Of a stretch of 64,000 nucleotides of DNA, positions 16,723 through 25,072 are shown piece by piece. Source of the DNA: Patescibacteria group bacterium (lineage in GTDB: Bacteria; Patescibacteriota; Patescibacteriia; 2-12-FULL-60-25); NCBI GenBank assembly GCA_031082005.1, contig JAVHLR010000001.1:811251-875250 (forward strand). The letters run 5' to 3'. A model generated the notes under the pieces. The model searched no databases and was not told the origin of the DNA. It saw nothing but the letters and a program-made list of their open reading frames with translations. The position numbers and the translations under genes are program-made. How positions within the stretch are numbered: position 1 is the first letter of the stretch; each line of letters starts with the position of its first letter.

Positions 16723-17429
16723 CCCCCCCCGCCCATTTCGTAAGCGAACAACTCTTTCTTGATCTGCCCTATCGTCATGATGTGGAGTTCTGCGAAAAGA
16801 TATTTTATCGCGAGGACGAATCTGCCGTCTTTCTCCAGACGCCTGACGGAAACCGATATCGGATGTGATTTCAACAAACCGAATTTATGTCCCAACTTTT
16901 TCGCACGCTGCACATAATCATGGTCTTCGGCCAGCACGACTTCCTCATCAAATCCTTTTATGCCTTCGTGCGCATGGCGTCTGACCAAAATACAAAAACC
17001 CGGAGCATGAGGTTTTATCTTCTCCGTCGCAACCGCATAGGCGTTATAGATCTCATGCATCGCCTTATCCACCGGTTTGCGCGACAATGGCCTGACTTTA
17101 CAGCTCGCTACGTCCAGTCCCTTCTTATCCATCTCCGCCACGCAGTCACCCAAAAAATGACTTGACGGCATCTGCACATCCGCATCAAAAAAAACCAAAA
17201 TCTCCCCTTGAGCGGCGATTGCACCGCGGTTTCGCCCTGGTCCAGGCATTCCGCCCTCGACGACCTTTGCCCCGAATTCCTGCGCCACCTCCGCAGTCTT
17301 ATCCGTCGAATGGGCATCGGCGACAATCACTTCATAATCCTTGTATGATTGGGCTTTGATGGTCTCGAACAATTTTGGCAGCATCTTTTCTTCGTTCTTG
17401 GTCGGTATGATGATCGATATGCGAGGCAT
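16704..17429 (-). CDS. Family 2 glycosyltransferase
   Basis: This 241-residue GT-A enzyme starts at the ATG at 17429 (MPRISIIIPTKNEEKMLPK). The reading frame is open further upstream but would overlap the SpoU gene. The nucleotide-sugar site is shown by ADAHSTDKT and by the DXD-type VFFDADVQMP; a later acidic pair AEDHDYVQRAK may hold the catalytic base. A hydrophobic stretch near the C-terminus may attach it to the membrane. Such stand-alone GT2 proteins typically act on lipid carriers, but the acceptor is unknown. Its last codons are part of copy 4 of the long-armed repeat. Confidence 0.92.
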   Translation of the reverse strand: MPRISIIIPTKNEEKMLPKLFETIKAQSYKDYEVIVADAHSTDKTAEVAQEFGAKVVEGGMPGPGRNRGAIAAQGEILVFFDADVQMPSSHFLGDCVAEMDKKGLDVASCKVRPLSRKPVDKAMHEIYNAYAVATEKIKPHAPGFCILVRRHAHEGIKGFDEEVVLAEDHDYVQRAKKLGHKFGLLKSHPISVSVRRLEKDGRFVLAIKYLFAELHIMTIGQIKKELFAYEMGGGGEQEKQ

Positions 17430-17461
17430 AAAATTTCGTAGGGTCATGTCTGACCGCGCAC

Positions 17462-17914
17462 CTACGATACATTCAAAATCCAATAACATGCAATCCCGGC
17501 CGCCACGGCCACGTTCATCGACTCTTTTCTGCCGCGCTGGCGCATAAAGACCAAATCATCGCACAACTCGCGCAATGAAGGCGGGATACCGTCCACTTCG
17601 TTGCCCAACAGCAACGCCGTTTTATCGGTCGGCCGATACGCAGCGAGTTCGGTCGCCCGCTCATCCAGCTCCAGACCGACTATCCTGAAACCCAGAACGC
17701 GTAAGCCCTTGATGACCCCTACGACATCAGTCACCTGCTCACAAACCACGCTATCCTCTGCGCCTAACGCAGTCTTTGCGACACGCGGATGCGAAGGTGC
17801 CGGAGAATAACCCGTAACCCACAGCTTTTCTACCCCAAGCGAATCACAAGTACGCAACAACGACCCGATATTCTGGGCCGAACGGATGTCATGCGCGATG
17901 AGATGAAGAATCAT
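17462..17914 (-). CDS. SpoU/TrmH-family RNA 2'-O-methyltransferase
   Basis: This 150-residue protein is a minimal SPOUT domain without the RNA-binding extension of TrmH or RlmB. The three SpoU motifs are present: HDIRSAQNIGSLLRTCDSLG, LLLGNEVDGIP and RGRKESMNVAVAAGIACY. It binds SAM in the trefoil knot and methylates a ribose in tRNA or rRNA; the target cannot be told. I start at the ATG at 17914 (MILHLIAHDIRS). The stop lies 32 bases before the glycosyltransferase start. Confidence 0.93.
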   Translation of the reverse strand: MILHLIAHDIRSAQNIGSLLRTCDSLGVEKLWVTGYSPAPSHPRVAKTALGAEDSVVCEQVTDVVGVIKGLRVLGFRIVGLELDERATELAAYRPTDKTALLLGNEVDGIPPSLRELCDDLVFMRQRGRKESMNVAVAAGIACYWILNVS

Positions 17915-17970
17915 GACAACAAAGTACATACACTCTCGCATTAAATCAAATAACTCATGGCTCGGTTCGT

Positions 17971-18074
17971 AAGTAACTTAGGGGTTTGGGGGTCCGTGCT
18001 AAGCGTGGCGCATAAGAGAACCCAAGATGATTCATCAAGAGCGCATCACGGGCCCCCAAAACCTTTGGTTACTT
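17971..18074. repeat. Imperfect long hairpin between two divergent genes
   Basis: The arms 17971-17998 and 18047-18074 match as reverse complements at 23 of 28 positions (AAGTAAC...TTTGGGGG..CCGTG) around a 48-base loop. The shape recalls the long-armed hairpin repeats, but the loop does not resemble their core. It may be a decayed relative or an unrelated hairpin in the 5' region of the RlmD-like gene. Confidence 0.6.
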
Positions 18075-18143
18075 TCAGTTATGAAAGTGACATCTCTGAC
18101 ATTCAAATTTGAATTTTATCCTGCATTAAGTTACATTCCTGCC

Positions 18144-19550
18144 ATGCGTTTCGGACATCGAGTGACAGGCACCATCCAAGACTACGACGACAAAGGCCGT
18201 GGTTATTTTGAGTTGACCGGAACTGACGGCAGTCAACAAGGTTCTGGCCGTGCCGTCATCCCGTTCTCGGCCAAAGGAGATGAGTTGGATGCAACATTCC
18301 TGTCGCGCGATCGTGGCAACAAAATCTGCAAAGTCGAAAAAATCAACCAGCCCGGCTCCGACCGGATCGTTCCACCTTGCCCGCACGCCGGCGTGTGCGG
18401 CGGCTGTCTCTGGCAGCACCTACGCTATGACGCACAACTTTCGATCAAGCGCGACATGATAAATCGCGCGCTGGAATCCTTCGGTCACGCTGAACGGATC
18501 GATGAAGTCATGGCCTGCCAGTCGCCTTCGGAATTCAAATCGTTCTTCCGTAATCGCATGGATTACGCCGTCGGTTGGAACAGCCAGATCGGACTCAAGG
18601 AATACGGTTCATGGAGCCGCTACGTGGACGTCAAAACCTGTTACCTGCTCAACCCACATGCGGCCGAAGTGCTGCAGCATGTCCGCGAGTGGATGGTCGA
18701 ATCCGATCTCCAACCCTGGGATGCCAAATATTTCACTGGCGACGTCCGCTATGTCGTGATGCGCGAAGGAAAAAACACGAAGCAGCTATTGGTGGTCATC
18801 GTAGTCAAAGATGCGACGCGCGTCACCGACATCCATCGCTCATCGCTCATCGCTCGCCTTTCTCCATACTGCACTTCGCTCCTCATCGGCGAACAGAACC
18901 TGACGACAGATATCTCACTAGCGCAAAAATTCGAAGTGCTGGTTGGGAATCCCTGGCTCGAAGAGATCGCCAACGATGTCACCTACCGTATCCACCCCAA
19001 CTCATTCTTCCAGACGAATACCCGCATGGCGGAGGAGCTGCAGAAATGCGTTTTCGAATCTCTAAAACCAAATGTCATCTCGACCGGAGCGGAGAGATCT
19101 TCCAGTTGGAATATTTTAGATCTCTATTGCGGCCTCGGCTTCTTCGGCATCTATCTGGCGAAAAATAATACCGATCTGAAAATCCACGGCTTCGAAATAG
19201 ACGAACCCGCCATCGAACTCGCGAAATTCAACGCCGCAAAAAACGGCGTCGCAGAACGTTGCGAGTTCTTCGCCGGAAAAGCCGAAGACTTATCATGGAA
19301 AGATATCCCTGCAGATACGGTCATCCTCGATCCGCCACGTTCCGGACTGCACCCCAAGGTCCTCAAGACGCTGCTCGACATGAAACCGCGCAACATCATC
19401 TACGTATCCTGCAACTATCATCGGCTCGTGGATGAGATGAAGCAACTCAAGACTGCTTATCACATCGAAGACATGAAAGCCTTCGACCTATTTCCCCATA
19501 CCCCGCACGTCGAGGTCGTTACAAAATTATCCCTGTTGTCGAATACTTAA
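18144..19550 (+). CDS. rlmD: RlmD/RumA-like 23S rRNA (uracil-5-)-methyltransferase
   Basis: The product has 468 residues from the ATG at 18144 (MRFGHRVTGTIQDYDDKG). An N-terminal TRAM/OB domain (about 1-60) is followed by Fe-S cysteines (CPHAGVCGGCLWQH). A central domain leads to the SAM methyltransferase fold (ILDLYCGLGFFGIYL, GFEIDEPAIELAKFNA, ILDPPRSGLHPKV) and the catalytic Cys in IIYVSCNYHRL. It methylates uridine C5 in rRNA; the exact position is not decidable. A repeat at 19074-19111 is translated in frame as VISTGAERSSSWN, directly before SAM motif I. Confidence 0.93.
   Translation: MRFGHRVTGTIQDYDDKGRGYFELTGTDGSQQGSGRAVIPFSAKGDELDATFLSRDRGNKICKVEKINQPGSDRIVPPCPHAGVCGGCLWQHLRYDAQLSIKRDMINRALESFGHAERIDEVMACQSPSEFKSFFRNRMDYAVGWNSQIGLKEYGSWSRYVDVKTCYLLNPHAAEVLQHVREWMVESDLQPWDAKYFTGDVRYVVMREGKNTKQLLVVIVVKDATRVTDIHRSSLIARLSPYCTSLLIGEQNLTTDISLAQKFEVLVGNPWLEEIANDVTYRIHPNSFFQTNTRMAEELQKCVFESLKPNVISTGAERSSSWNILDLYCGLGFFGIYLAKNNTDLKIHGFEIDEPAIELAKFNAAKNGVAERCEFFAGKAEDLSWKDIPADTVILDPPRSGLHPKVLKTLLDMKPRNIIYVSCNYHRLVDEMKQLKTAYHIEDMKAFDLFPHTPHVEVVTKLSLLSNT
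19074..19111 (+). repeat. GTCATCTCGACCGGAGCGGAG repeat inside rlmD
   Basis: This half-element (GTCATCTCGACCGGAGCGGA then GAGATCTTCCAGTTGGAA) is nearly identical to the left part of the intergenic repeat at 57054-57116. It lies wholly within the coding sequence and keeps the frame. Confidence 0.85.
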
Positions 19551-19568
19551 TTCTGAATCCTTTTTTTT

Positions 19569-19605
19569 GTCATCCCGGGCACAGACCCGGGATCTTTGTT
19601 TTTTC
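19569..19605 (+). terminator. Terminator of rlmD, made from a GTCATCCCG repeat
   Basis: GATCCCGGGTCTGTGCCCGGGATGAC-type palindrome (here GTCATCCCGGGCACAGACCC, then GGGATC) followed by a U-rich tract CTTTGTTTTTTC. It starts 18 bases after the rlmD stop. Confidence 0.75.
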
Positions 19606-19711
19606 ATCCTCAACCCTATCATCAAGCGCACTTCAATCCGATTCTTCCCCGACCTCTAATCAACCTTCCCTAAATGCTAAATACTGACTACTAAATGCTA
19701 CACAAGTGCGC

Positions 19712-19717
19712 TATACT
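19712..19717 (+). promoter_or_regulatory. -10 element TATACT of era (probably leaderless mRNA)
   Basis: TATACT ends exactly 6 bases before the era ATG at 19724, so transcription would begin at or next to the start codon. There is no Shine-Dalgarno site. No clear -35 is seen. Confidence 0.6.
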
Positions 19718-19723
19718 TCCCGC

Positions 19724-20578
19724 ATGAAATCAGGTTTTGTCATGCTTGCGGGACGTTCGAACGTCGGCAAATCGACGCTTTTGAATACTCTTATCGGCAC
19801 CAAGGTCGCCATCGTCACACCCAAGCCGCAGACCACACGCCATCCGATCCGCGGCATATTGCACGATAAGCGAGGTCAAATCGTCTTTGTGGATACGCCG
19901 GGCGTCTTTTTGGGCCGCAAGGATCGCGTCTCCAAGGTACTCAACGAATTCGTCGACGATACGCTCTCGGGCGTCGATGCCGTCGTCTATGTCATGGATC
20001 CGACGCGCGACATGGGGCCTGAAGAGGAACATATCCAAAAGATGTTGCGCGCGACACGCGTCCCTGTCATCGCCGTCATCAACAAGGCTGATCTGGATTT
20101 AGCCAAACGCCCTCACCAAAAAACCTACGAAGCCGCGGACGTCAACCAAGTGACCACTCTGAACATCAGCGCACAAAGCCACAAGAACTTGAACCTCTTG
20201 GTCGATGCCCTATTCGATGTGCTGCAGGAGAATGAACCTCACTATCCCGACCTTCAGCTTACGGACATCTCGCACAACCAGTGGCTCGAAGAGCTGGTGC
20301 GGGAAAAAATCTTCCTCAACCTCGAAGAAGAGATACCTTACAGCATCAAAGTCCAGCTTGAGGAGCTTGAAATCCGCGAGGACGGTTCACGTTTCTTGGC
20401 GATGAACATCTGGACGACCGAGGAACGCTACAAAAAAATGATCATCGGCAAGGGCGCCGAGATGCTGAAGCGTATCGGCATGGCGGCGCGCCACGAAATC
20501 GAGGATGTCGTCGGCTGCAAAGTCTTTCTCGAGCTGAACGTGAAAGTCGACCCCAAATGGCAGACCAGATTCGTTTGA
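19724..20578 (+). CDS. era: GTPase Era
   Basis: This 284-residue ribosome-assembly GTPase binds the 3' end of 16S rRNA. G1 (GRSNVGKST, 10-18), G3 (DTPGVF), and G4 (NKAD) are intact. The C-terminal KH domain carries IIGKGAEMLKRIG. I start at the ATG at 19724, where a -10 box lies 6 bases upstream, rather than six codons earlier. The next gene begins one base after the TGA stop. Confidence 0.97.
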   Translation: MKSGFVMLAGRSNVGKSTLLNTLIGTKVAIVTPKPQTTRHPIRGILHDKRGQIVFVDTPGVFLGRKDRVSKVLNEFVDDTLSGVDAVVYVMDPTRDMGPEEEHIQKMLRATRVPVIAVINKADLDLAKRPHQKTYEAADVNQVTTLNISAQSHKNLNLLVDALFDVLQENEPHYPDLQLTDISHNQWLEELVREKIFLNLEEEIPYSIKVQLEELEIREDGSRFLAMNIWTTEERYKKMIIGKGAEMLKRIGMAARHEIEDVVGCKVFLELNVKVDPKWQTRFV

Positions 20579-20579
20579 C

Positions 20580-21332
20580 ATGGCACTGAACTTCGACATG
20601 CATCCGTTCTTGGAAGCCGCGGTTCCCCAACCGCGTCAGTTGAAGCCGGCCGAACGTAAGAAAGAAACGCTTGCGCTTTCGAGATTCGAACGGATCATCA
20701 GCCTCGAAGATCTTCAAAATCATCTGACCTCTTTGCTCGCTTCTCGGCGCCTGAAAGGCACAGAAGAACAAAACGTGCGCGAAGCGTGTGACAACGTGTT
20801 TGGTTGCGACCCCTGGAAATATGAGCCGATCCTGCTCGACCAACTCTTCGCCGAACGACGCGGCGCTGCAGATCCGGAAAAGATCAACCGACTTCGCGGC
20901 CTGATCAGAGCCGGCTCTTGGATGAACTATCCGCGCACGACTGAAAAGATGGCTCTTGAGGACCTGGCGGTTGTCCGCCGCTCGGAAACGCAGGATTGGC
21001 ACGAAAGAATCCGTCATGCCGACCCCGATACATCCAAAGAACTAGCCAAAAACCGCGACGAACTCCTTGAGGAGCTGACGGAGGCGGAACAGGCGCTGAC
21101 GAAAAAAACCACAGGAGACGGACTCGATCCGGCTGCTCGTACCGTTGAAGACCTGCTCGGCCACGAATGGTTCAGCATGAAACAGCTCATAGCGGCCAAC
21201 GGACTGAATTGGCAAGCCGCCCGAACCCACCATCTGACCGCTGCACGGATCCAAGAGATCGAAAGGCTTCGCGCTCTACGCGATTTCATCTATTATCGCC
21301 TGCTTTATCCGACCTGGGCGAAAGGCCGATAA
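20580..21332 (+). CDS. Conserved-looking protein of unknown function
   Basis: This 250-residue soluble protein is mostly helical and charged, with no signal or membrane segment. I recognise no domain. A helix-turn-helix-like stretch may lie near the end (FSMKQLIAANGLNWQAARTH). It begins 1 base after era and is surely co-transcribed with it. A nested terminator/promoter follows its stop. Confidence 0.8.
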   Translation: MALNFDMHPFLEAAVPQPRQLKPAERKKETLALSRFERIISLEDLQNHLTSLLASRRLKGTEEQNVREACDNVFGCDPWKYEPILLDQLFAERRGAADPEKINRLRGLIRAGSWMNYPRTTEKMALEDLAVVRRSETQDWHERIRHADPDTSKELAKNRDELLEELTEAEQALTKKTTGDGLDPAARTVEDLLGHEWFSMKQLIAANGLNWQAARTHHLTAARIQEIERLRALRDFIYYRLLYPTWAKGR

Positions 21333-21347
21333 GCCGACCCGCGACGC

Positions 21348-21383
21348 CACCGCCTTGACAAATGAGGCGGTGTTTTGTAGTTT
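21348..21383 (+). promoter_or_regulatory. Promoter nested in a terminator hairpin
   Basis: CACCGCC (21348-21354) pairs with GGCGGTG (21366-21372), followed by a T-run: a terminator for the gene ending at 21332. The hairpin loop holds a perfect -35, TTGACA (21355-21360). After a 17-base spacer comes the -10 TAGTTT (21378-21383). The promoter serves the small gene at 21420. Confidence 0.8.
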
Positions 21384-21419
21384 AAGGAACGCACCTTTCC
21401 TGAAGGAGGAAAGCATAGC

Positions 21420-21620
21420 ATGGTCAATCGAAGAGACAAGAACAGGCAAGCCGCAGACGCCGTATTCAGTCGAGACACCAAGCCGACGCAGGCCGACATC
21501 GACCGTTTTCTCCTGCAGTCCGAAGGAATCGAGGTACCGCGCAGCCAGCGCCCAACCGCGCCCTTCGAGTTCAGCTCTGACCAACACCGACGACCCGCGG
21601 ACCAAGACACCGAGTCCTAG
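21420..21620 (+). CDS. Small 66-residue protein with strong promoter and ribosome site
   Basis: The product is polar, with many Arg, Gln and Asp residues and no recognisable domain. It is supported as a gene by a consensus promoter at 21355-21383, a strong Shine-Dalgarno site (AAGGAGGA, 21403-21410) and a terminator at 21667-21705. CTTTCC and GGAAAG flank the Shine-Dalgarno site and could form a hairpin that hides it. Few genes in this window have such a complete set of signals. Confidence 0.7.
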   Translation: MVNRRDKNRQAADAVFSRDTKPTQADIDRFLLQSEGIEVPRSQRPTAPFEFSSDQHRRPADQDTES

Positions 21621-21666
21621 TCCACACCTCCTTCGAACTCCCACGCGCGCGCACGCGCCAAAACAA

Positions 21667-21705
21667 CAAGCCCTGATCACTCGATCAGGGCTTGAATCGT
21701 TTTTC
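21667..21705 (+). terminator. Terminator of the 66-residue gene
   Basis: CAAGCCCTGATC pairs with GATCAGGGCTTG around a short loop, followed by AATCGTTTTT. Confidence 0.85.
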
Positions 21706-21717
21706 GTGGATATCCGC

Positions 21718-22578
21718 CTACTCCTGCAGATCCTTCAGTTCGACAATCTCGTAATCGAACAGTCCGCCGAAATCTCCGGCCTGGGAATTTTTCGCCAGTT
21801 TCAATTTAAGCACCAAAGGGTTCTGCCTGTTATTCAGCACCGTGACCTCACCGAACCAATTATGCGCTTTGATGACCTCGACTTTCGTCGGCACGCCGTT
21901 CACGACGAGCTGATATTCCCCAAAACCGCTATCTGCTTTAGCGAAAAACACGTCTTGCCGATCGATGATGCGCTCCACCTCATTACTTAAGGCTGTGAGT
22001 CCGGATTTCACCGAACCGCTCGGCAATCTTTCGATCAAGGTCGCGTCCGTCAGGCCAAAATCCAAGCTGCTCTGTTTTGAGATCAATAAGTTCTCATACA
22101 CATCCGGAGACAGCCATAAGACACCTTTCCCTAAGGCGTTGTCGTCACCTTCTTTCCAGAATGCCGGCGGCATCAACTGATATGAGTTCTTCAGGTTGCC
22201 CGCCGGCAACGAACCCGTACGTTGGATCTTCTTCTTATCCGCATCGATAGCCTCGGCCTTCCATTCCAGATCCACCAGGTTGCCGGGTGCGAAACGCTTT
22301 ATGACGATATTACGGTCGATCTCTTCCGTGTCATACCCCAGCTCCTTCGCGCCGCTGCGGTTTCCTTTCATGAATTGGCGTGACTTGATGACGCTGCCCG
22401 CCGTCAAGACGATCTTCTTCGCCGCATCTTGAGGCGACAAATCAGTGATCTCCAACGGTTTCGGTCCGGCAGGCTTCTGATCAGGCACTTTATCCTTGCC
22501 TGAAAAACAACCGGCGCCGAGCGTCGCACTCAAGACCAGCACGGCCGACAAGGCGGTCAAACCAAATTTATTTCGCAT
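21718..22578 (-). CDS. Lipoprotein of unknown function
   Basis: The product has 286 residues from the ATG at 22578. MRNKFGLTALSAVLVLSATLGAGC is a lipoprotein signal with an LGAGC lipobox. A short Lys/Pro linker precedes a probable beta-rich domain with no family I know. It starts 8 bases after the membrane-protein gene upstream, so the two probably work together at the cell surface. Confidence 0.8.
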   Translation of the reverse strand: MRNKFGLTALSAVLVLSATLGAGCFSGKDKVPDQKPAGPKPLEITDLSPQDAAKKIVLTAGSVIKSRQFMKGNRSGAKELGYDTEEIDRNIVIKRFAPGNLVDLEWKAEAIDADKKKIQRTGSLPAGNLKNSYQLMPPAFWKEGDDNALGKGVLWLSPDVYENLLISKQSSLDFGLTDATLIERLPSGSVKSGLTALSNEVERIIDRQDVFFAKADSGFGEYQLVVNGVPTKVEVIKAHNWFGEVTVLNNRQNPLVLKLKLAKNSQAGDFGGLFDYEIVELKDLQE

Positions 22579-22585
22579 ATGTTTG

Positions 22586-23227
22586 TTATCTGGGTACATA
22601 GTCTATTATCATGACTAAATTTTCGATCTCCGTCTTATCCAACGAAACCGCCAACTCCATCTTGATGCTGACACCCTCCCCGATGGCGAATACGGACTCG
22701 GTCCCGGTCTCGCTGTCGCGCATGGACGATTCATCCAACTTCTGCCGGATGAACAGATCCATGTAATGCTTTAACGTCTCTTCGTAAGGCAAGGGTTCGT
22801 CCCAGGTGAGGATAACCGTATTGAAGCGTGAAGCGTCAGTCTCCAGATCATCCAGCTTCGAGTTCTGCCATTCCACCGCTTCGCGCGAGCCTAGCACATT
22901 GTCCAACAACCCGTCGAGACTGATCGGCAAAGCCAAACCTATCAGCCTCATCGGCCCAGTCATGAAACGCGCGAGCTTGGCCTTATCTTGACCTCGTATT
23001 AAGATGGTTGAAGCCGCTTGGTCCGTCCTATACAATTGGATACCAGGGGGGAAGTCCGCAGGCAACACATCCATAATCCTGACCACACCGCCGAGATACA
23101 GCCTTGCCGCGACGAATCCCAAAACCACACAAGAAATGACTCCGATGGCTGCCATGACGCTGCAAGTGCGCCACCAAGGGCTGCCTTCCGCGATCCTATC
23201 GACTTTTTCCTGCAAACTATCGGCCAT
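22586..23227 (-). CDS. Single-pass membrane protein of unknown function
   Basis: This 213-residue protein has a cytoplasmic N-terminus of about 20 residues, one membrane helix at about 23-45 and an extracytoplasmic domain of about 165 residues. The domain shows alternating hydrophobic strands (TILIRG, FNTVILTWDEPL, NLVMIIDYVP). It forms a pair with the lipoprotein gene 8 bases downstream. No family recognised. Confidence 0.8.
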   Translation of the reverse strand: MADSLQEKVDRIAEGSPWWRTCSVMAAIGVISCVVLGFVAARLYLGGVVRIMDVLPADFPPGIQLYRTDQAASTILIRGQDKAKLARFMTGPMRLIGLALPISLDGLLDNVLGSREAVEWQNSKLDDLETDASRFNTVILTWDEPLPYEETLKHYMDLFIRQKLDESSMRDSETGTESVFAIGEGVSIKMELAVSLDKTEIENLVMIIDYVPR

Positions 23228-23327
23228 ATATGGCTGAGGGTAACCGAAACTCCGCGATTAGTCGATAGATGACATTTCCAATCAAACCTCCTCGCTTGGA
23301 GGATCTAGAAAAATAATCATCTGATTT

Positions 23328-23789
23328 ATGGTCAAGGACAAAAAACCTGCCAAACTTAGTGTAGGCGCGATGGCGCCAGATTTCAGTCTGCGCGACGAAT
23401 CCGGCAAAACCGTAGACCTGTCAGGATTCCGCGGAAAAAAGAATGTCGTGCTGGTCTTCTATCCCGGCGACATGACACCGGGCTGCACGGTCCAGCTGTG
23501 CGCCGTGCGCGACGACTGGTCAAAATTCGAAGCAGCTGACGCGGTTGTCTTCGGCATCAACCATGGCGACACAGACAGCCATCAGCGCTTCAAACGCGCA
23601 TACGACTTCCCTTTTCCGCTGCTCATCGACACCGGTAAGAAGACCAGCGAAAAGTTCGGCGCCCTTAAGACCCTCTTCGGTCGGCCTGTCATCAAACGGA
23701 CGGTGATAGTGATCGACAAAGAGGGCAAGATCGTCTTCCTGAAATCCGGTATGCCCAAGCACTCCGATATCCTGAAAGCGATAAAATAA
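23328..23789 (+). CDS. bcp: Peroxiredoxin, Bcp/PrxQ type
   Basis: This 153-residue thiol peroxidase has the Prx motif [13 protein letters not shown]. The peroxidatic C53 and a resolving C58 five residues later mark it as an atypical 2-Cys PrxQ enzyme. It removes hydrogen and organic peroxides in the cytoplasm. It opens a group of antioxidant genes (SOD, AhpC-like, glutaredoxin) within 2 kb. Confidence 0.95.
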   Translation: MVKDKKPAKLSVGAMAPDFSLRDESGKTVDLSGFRGKKNVVLVFYPGDMTPGCTVQLCAVRDDWSKFEAADAVVFGINHGDTDSHQRFKRAYDFPFPLLIDTGKKTSEKFGALKTLFGRPVIKRTVIVIDKEGKIVFLKSGMPKHSDILKAIK

Positions 23790-23810
23790 TCCACTCATGA
23801 GACCTCAAAT

Positions 23811-24413
23811 ATGAAGACAGAAACCAAAGCCCTGCCTTTCGATAAGAATCTGGAGGGCATATCGAAAAACACGATAGCCATACACCACGACAAGCTGTAC
23901 GCCGGATACGTCGCCAAGAAAAACGAGATCGCGGAAAAACTCTCCGCCCTTTCGCACGGCGGAGACGTCTCCAGCTCCAACCAGACGTACAGCGAACTAC
24001 GCGCCTTGAAAGACGGCGAAACATTCGCCGTCAACGGCACTTATCTCCACGAATGGTACTTCGAGGTACTGGGCGGCGACGGCAACCCGCAAGGCGAGAT
24101 TGTGGAAGCGCTCAAAGCGAAATACGGTTCTCTCGAAAACTTCCAGGCGTATTTCACGGCGTGCGGCATGGCTGCACGCGGATGGGTCGTACTCGCATGG
24201 GATACGCACGACCAGTTACTGAAAATCTATACCGGAGACGCGCACAACCAGGGCGGCGTCTGGGGCTGCATCCCGATAATCGTCCTCGATGTGTACGAAC
24301 ACGCCTACTTCATCGACCATGGTTCAGACCGCAAAGCCTACATCGCAGCATTCTGGAAAAACCTGGATTGGACAAAAGCCGACGCACTGTATAAAAAAGC
24401 CGTCAGCAAATAG
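23811..24413 (+). CDS. Fe/Mn superoxide dismutase
   Basis: This 200-residue enzyme carries the four metal ligands H26, H80, D160 and H164 (DVYEHAY) and the GWVVLAWD motif. It converts superoxide to peroxide, which the flanking peroxiredoxins can remove. Residues alone do not settle Fe against Mn; GDAHNQGG places a His at the position often used to tell them apart. It follows bcp by 21 bases. No signal peptide. Confidence 0.96.
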   Translation: MKTETKALPFDKNLEGISKNTIAIHHDKLYAGYVAKKNEIAEKLSALSHGGDVSSSNQTYSELRALKDGETFAVNGTYLHEWYFEVLGGDGNPQGEIVEALKAKYGSLENFQAYFTACGMAARGWVVLAWDTHDQLLKIYTGDAHNQGGVWGCIPIIVLDVYEHAYFIDHGSDRKAYIAAFWKNLDWTKADALYKKAVSK

Positions 24414-24474
24414 CGACGAATAATCATTCGCCACTACCATAATTGTTAAATTCTAACTGTTAACTTCTAAACTT

Positions 24475-24999
24475 ATGATACAAGTAGGAACCCTTGCGCC
24501 GATATTCGAAAACATCGAAGCTTACCAAAAAGGAGAATTCATCAAAAAAAGCCTGACTGATTACAAAGGCAAGTGGCTAGTCTTCTTCTTCTATCCGCGC
24601 GATTTCACTTTCATCTGTCCGACGGAACTCAAAGGCTTCTCGAAGATGCATGATGATTTCGCCAAGATGAATTGCGAAGTCCTTGCCGCCTCGACCGATT
24701 CCGCCTGGTGCCACAAAGCCTGGTTCGAACGCGACCTGCCCGAAATCACATATCCGATACTCGCGGACACGACCCTCAAGGTCGCGCGAGACTACCAAGT
24801 ACTGAATGAAGCCGACGGCTCCGCCGAACGCGGCCTCTTCATCATCGATCCGGAAGGTATCGTCAAATATTCGCTCATCAGCTCCGGCTCTGTCGGCCGC
24901 TCAGTCAAAGAAGTCTTGCGCGTGCTCGGCGCACTGCAATCAGGCGACCTCTGTCCAGTCGACTGGGAACCCGGCACACAGACACTCGGAAAGGCCTAA
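24475..24999 (+). CDS. ahpC: AhpC-like typical 2-Cys peroxiredoxin
   Basis: This 174-residue protein has the peroxidatic C48 in FTFICPTEL and a resolving C160 in GDLCPVDWEPGT near the C-terminus, as in AhpC. Reduction would normally come from AhpF or thioredoxin; no ahpF is seen here, so the glutaredoxin at 25073 or a thioredoxin elsewhere may serve. A strong terminator follows the stop. Confidence 0.95.
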   Translation: MIQVGTLAPIFENIEAYQKGEFIKKSLTDYKGKWLVFFFYPRDFTFICPTELKGFSKMHDDFAKMNCEVLAASTDSAWCHKAWFERDLPEITYPILADTTLKVARDYQVLNEADGSAERGLFIIDPEGIVKYSLISSGSVGRSVKEVLRVLGALQSGDLCPVDWEPGTQTLGKA

Positions 25000-25015
25000 C
25001 CGAATCCAAAGGGCC

Positions 25016-25044
25016 AAAAAGACAGCGTTCGCGCTGTCTTTTTT
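25016..25044 (+). terminator. Rho-independent terminator after ahpC
   Basis: AAAAAGACAGCG, loop TTCG, CGCTGTCTTTTTT. The poly-A side also allows termination of the convergent glutaredoxin gene. Confidence 0.95.
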
Positions 25045-25072
25045 GATTCTCTTGAACTAAATACAGACCATC

